Below are positions 62,501-64,000 of a stretch of 64,000 bases of DNA, piece after piece. Both the position numbers and the translations under genes were made by a program. The stretch covers positions 62,001-126,000 of the forward strand of contig SHAP01000005.1 in assembly GCA_004213555.1 (NCBI GenBank). Reading direction: 5' to 3'. This DNA comes from Phycisphaeraceae bacterium (lineage in GTDB: Bacteria > Planctomycetota > Phycisphaerae > Phycisphaerales > SM1A02). The notes beneath the pieces are model-generated. The model was given only the letters and a program-made list of their open reading frames with translations. It made no database searches and was not told the DNA's origin. Every line of letters begins with the position of its first letter. Within the stretch, counting starts at the first letter, position 1.

Positions 62501-62818
62501 GATTGCGACGGCAACGGCCAGCCCGATGAATGCCAACTTCTCGAAGGGTCTGCATTTGACTGCAATGAGAATGATGTCCTTGATGCCTGCGAAATTGATG
62601 GCGGATCGTTGGATCAGAATGGCAACTCGATTCCAGACGAATGTGAATGCATTGCCGACCTCGATGGCGATGGATTTGTTGACCTTCTGGACGTCGTGGT
62701 GCTTCTTGGGCAATGGATGAGCGCTCCCGATGGATTGCCTGACATCAATGGTGATGGGATGGTCGACCTCCACGACTTGCTTCTTGTCCTGGATGCTTAT
62801 GGGCCGTGTGAGCTTTAG
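59561..62818 (+). CDS. giant secreted protein: FG-GAP-like, type 3 thrombospondin-like repeats, dockerin-like tail
   Basis: A 1085-residue exported protein. A signal peptide (VLLIVASCASA, about residues 8-18) is followed by FG-GAP/integrin-like repeats to about residue 360 (GSGISGDAGTIVVGVPDAS, FFGASLDLNASLLVVGAP, QFGASVSLFGNTLFVGAP). Then come about 22 cysteine- and aspartate-rich repeats with D-C-[ND]-x-N-G-[IV]-P-D-x-C-D, each likely binding calcium; a beta-rich domain of about 180 residues; about six more repeats; and a tail with two EF-loop-like units (DLDGDGFVDLLDVV, DINGDGMVDLHDLL) ending YGPCEL. That tail resembles the dockerin-like domains common in Phycisphaerales surface proteins. 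A calcium-dependent surface, adhesive or carbohydrate-contacting role is likely. ATG 59561 was chosen because it begins the signal peptide. Confidence 0.88.
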   Translation: MQNPAAAVLLIVASCASADCQSDVIPWPEGSGDLFGSGISGDAGTIVVGVPDASLGGLFEHGRVLVSNSEGILVELPTPPQESGLHLGSDVTISDGYAFASCTGRTDGFNGNVGGVLFWEQLSADAWSSPQLLSRPDWDDQFFGGYQIVASEGVLVVSVPGLVGGYPAAAGALDVWTMGGPDGYAYAGRLSDGGESGSFFGASLDLNASLLVVGAPTAGAGRVHIYDRSEASFSYRGFLEGVSEGDQFGASVSLFGNTLFVGAPRVGPGSVGEAYRYSIQTGLPSSNMTYGAPEGASANSRFGLSIAGDDFHVCATGLLNGQAAIWRADVVEGLPDSMITGGFDGRIRDVYADGAGRFYLPDEFSGDVKVLNPRLDCNLNGICDPDEEGPDCNNNGIPDVPCDVVTIGDCNLNDIPDDCESDCDMDGLIDDCDPDDDDDGVADECDADNCGSIGLDCNGNGILDTCDINDGADDCDGNGIPDSCDVSDGSRDCNMNGIPDSCDIEAEAEDCDENGIPDSCDIEAGAEDCDTNGIPDACDIKEGAPDCNDNGVPDDCEGLVDCDRNGIPDECELKGNDCDGNGVLDDCQHDCDANGTPDACEADCNRDGVPDTCQSLPDCNSNGTPDACELKDNDCDKNGVPDDCDLAGGSADCNANGVLDVCDIVQGVSQDCNGNAIPDECDVDQGTSEDCDKNTIPDECDLADGGADCNANGILDVCDLAEGKFEDCNDNGVPDECDLEILGGGAVISVSFEDFLGSDQLVLDSQIEGLEFVGSNQNAPWTIRDATTGAYNLSSWDCMSDSDTGNAWGGQNYWICDEVAVTTALDKTGNDGEIILPFGASFFELRYSSFSELSLVAYDEFGFEIDRDLQPGNLRSAGNESGPGVLRVSAKGVGQISSVRITDSGNFWIVDTFSTDALYQGSEFDCDNNMLIDSCEIDANPKLDCDNNGVLDSCDVLHPKFDCNMNGIPDSCDVSNGFSSDCDGNGQPDECQLLEGSAFDCNENDVLDACEIDGGSLDQNGNSIPDECECIADLDGDGFVDLLDVVVLLGQWMSAPDGLPDINGDGMVDLHDLLLVLDAYGPCEL
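60686..61782 (+). repeat. first block of D-C-[ND]-x-N-G-x-P-D-x-C protein repeats
   Basis: About 22 tandem units of roughly 13 to 19 codons encode the consensus DCNxNGIPDxCD. Synonymous codons vary (GAC/GAT, TGC/TGT, AAC/AAT, GGC/GGA), so the DNA is less uniform than the protein, which argues for selection on the protein. Units differ in the linker after the second cysteine. Confidence 0.9.
62333..62648 (+). repeat. second block of the same protein repeats
   Basis: About six further units, for example DCDNNGVLDSCDV and DCNMNGIPDSCDV, follow the interposed beta domain (about 61790-62325). The last unit (NGNSIPDECECI) leads straight into the dockerin-like tail. Confidence 0.88.
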
Positions 62819-62871
62819 GAAATCTGCGACCTGCTGATTTTTCCTGACGTTCATTTGTGCTAAGATGGACT

Positions 62872-64000
62872 ATGCCCCCATTCACGGATGACGCAAACTC
62901 ACACGCCTCGCAGGATGCGATCGACCTTTCCCAACACGGAAAATCTTCCCAAGACCACTCAGAATTTCTGAGTGCGGTTCCTGAGGGGTATGAGAAAGGC
63001 CGAACCCGATACGTTGCGGTCTTGGGCACGGTGATGAGTGGTCTTGGCAAAGGGATCTTTTCTTCCTCGCTGGCGAAGCTCCTGAAAGACAAAGGCCTAT
63101 CTGTCGCACCAATCAAGCTTGAGGGGTATCTCAATGTTGATTCAGGAACATTGAATCCATACCGCCACGGTGAAGTGTTTGTTTTGGACGACGGTACCGA
63201 AACCGACATGGATCTCGGCACCTACGAGCGGATGTTGGACCAGAACCTTTCTCGGCAAAATTTCGCCACCAGCGGTCAAATCTTCTCCACCATCTTGGAG
63301 CGCGAACGTCGTGGGGGATACTTGGGCCGAGACGTGCAGATGATTCCTCACGTCACCGGTGAAGTAAAGCACCGTCTCCGTCGACTCGCCATGAGCGGTG
63401 GAGAGGGCGGCGGTCCGGCTGACGTGGTCTTTGTTGAAGTCGGCGGAACCGTCGGCGACTACGAAAATGGCTTCTACATCGAAGCACTCCGCGAACTTGC
63501 CTACGAGGAGGGTCCTTCGTCGGTTTGCTTCGTTGCCCTGACGTATGTCATTGAACCTGAAATTTTGGGCGAGCAAAAATCCAAGGCAGCTCAGCTCGGC
63601 ATCAAATTGCTGATGCAGGCTGGAATCCAGCCTCATTTGATCGCATGCCGCTGCGAAAATCCGGTCACCACCAATGCCATGGAAAAAATTTCTATGTTCA
63701 GCAACGTGCCAATGCACCGGGTTTTCAGCATGCACGATCGGGAGTCTATTTACGTCATTCCCGACGCATTGCGGGCTGAAGGTTTGGACCGTGAGGTGCT
63801 CTCTATCCTCGATCTGCATGGTCGAGTAGACGTTGCTGCAGAAGACGCGGCCCGCCAATCGTGGTCGAGTTACGCAGAAGCCATCGTCTCGCCCCGAAGC
63901 GAATCGATACGTGTGGGCATCTTGGGAAAATACGCCAGCCTCCGGGACGCTTACGCTTCCATCGAAAAAAGCATCGAGCACGCCTCCACCCACCTCGCGG
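62872..64000 (+). CDS. pyrG: divergent CTP synthase, N-terminal part (runs off the window)
   Basis: An open frame from ATG 62872 to the window edge, 376 codons, encodes the amidoligase domain of CTP synthase, which aminates UTP to CTP. Matches include LGKGIFSSSLAKLL, HGEVFVLDDGTETDMDLGTYER, FVEVGGTVGDYE, and NVPMHRVF. It differs from typical CTP synthases: the P-loop reads GTVMSGLGKG for GGVVSSLGKG, and KLEGYLNVDSGTLNP replaces K-[LI]-D-P-Y-x-N-V-D-P-G-T-M. It also has an N-terminal extension of about 45 polar residues. The glutamine amidotransferase domain begins at the edge. TAAGAT (62861-62866) ends 5 nt before the ATG, suggesting leaderless initiation. Confidence 0.9.
   Translation, partial: MPPFTDDANSHASQDAIDLSQHGKSSQDHSEFLSAVPEGYEKGRTRYVAVLGTVMSGLGKGIFSSSLAKLLKDKGLSVAPIKLEGYLNVDSGTLNPYRHGEVFVLDDGTETDMDLGTYERMLDQNLSRQNFATSGQIFSTILERERRGGYLGRDVQMIPHVTGEVKHRLRRLAMSGGEGGGPADVVFVEVGGTVGDYENGFYIEALRELAYEEGPSSVCFVALTYVIEPEILGEQKSKAAQLGIKLLMQAGIQPHLIACRCENPVTTNAMEKISMFSNVPMHRVFSMHDRESIYVIPDALRAEGLDREVLSILDLHGRVDVAAEDAARQSWSSYAEAIVSPRSESIRVGILGKYASLRDAYASIEKSIEHASTHLA

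Noticed and set aside
63142-63993. Long minus-strand frame at the window end
   Set aside because: It lies wholly antisense to pyrG, whose plus-strand frame encodes clear CTP synthase motifs and simply lacks a stop before the window edge.

Overview
The window reads as a moderately GC-rich, gene-dense chromosome segment of a planctomycete, most likely a marine member of the Phycisphaerae. The best indicators are a large secreted protein built of FG-GAP-like repeats, about 28 D-C-[ND]-x-N-G-[IV]-P-D-x-C repeats and a dockerin-like tail ending in GPC (59561-62818); an EF-G with the ITIQSAAT switch sequence; Tat-exported Gfo/Idh and SUMF-like proteins; and KDO and menaquinone genes fitting a Gram-negative envelope. 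This is inferred from gene content; no 16S gene is present.

Layout. 1-7.2 kb: pyruvate kinase end, folE2, the histidine-degradation operon hutH-hutU-hutI (minus), a membrane protein and rplU. 7.2-15.2 kb: menG, a degenerate amidohydrolase-like protein, Gfo/Idh plus SUMF-like pair, apaG, map, pyrC, a YdcZ-like protein, xthA and a DnaQ-type exonuclease. 15.2-25.4 kb: initiator tRNA, a PET-hydrolase-like lipoprotein, a SulP transporter, katG, an exported LMW-phosphatase-like protein, a SOUL lipoprotein, a HI0933 flavoprotein, an EEP nuclease and a protein with a hyperacidic tail. 25.4-36.6 kb: dprA-like, PBP4-type dacB, ligA, purC, a GH10-like pseudoenzyme translationally coupled to mfd, a membrane protein and a stand-alone class II RNR C-terminal domain. 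36.6-42 kb: a strong promoter, a hairpin-rich candidate RNA, tRNA-Gln with an extended leader-trailer helix, then glmU(N)-prs-rplY-pth-rpsF-ssb-rplI. 42-52 kb: hisN-like, a glycosyltransferase, prmC, a GAF-REC protein and a Gld-type ABC locus (ATPase, permease-GldG fusion, DUF4340-like). 52-64 kb: TPR-kdsB-RNase HII-like-fusA-ribD (minus), def-fmt, the giant repeat protein and the open-ended start of a divergent pyrG.

Organisation. Genes are packed tightly. Many same-strand neighbours share ATGA or GTGA stop/start overlaps, convergent genes overlap by 4 to 77 nt, and several divergent pairs are only 37-44 nt apart. At least 13 operon-leading genes have a TAnnnT hexamer ending only 5-10 nt before the start codon, which suggests largely leaderless transcription; genes with clear Shine-Dalgarno sites (ssb, rplI, prs, fusA, the hisN-like gene) are mostly operon-internal or ribosomal.

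The most notable items are the PETase-like lipoprotein, the candidate RNA and tRNA-Gln stem near 36.6-37.0 kb, the GH10 pseudoenzyme coupled to mfd, the leaderless-promoter pattern, and several universally conserved enzymes with altered hallmark residues (PrmC, RNase HII-like, CTP synthase, pyruvate kinase C-domain).
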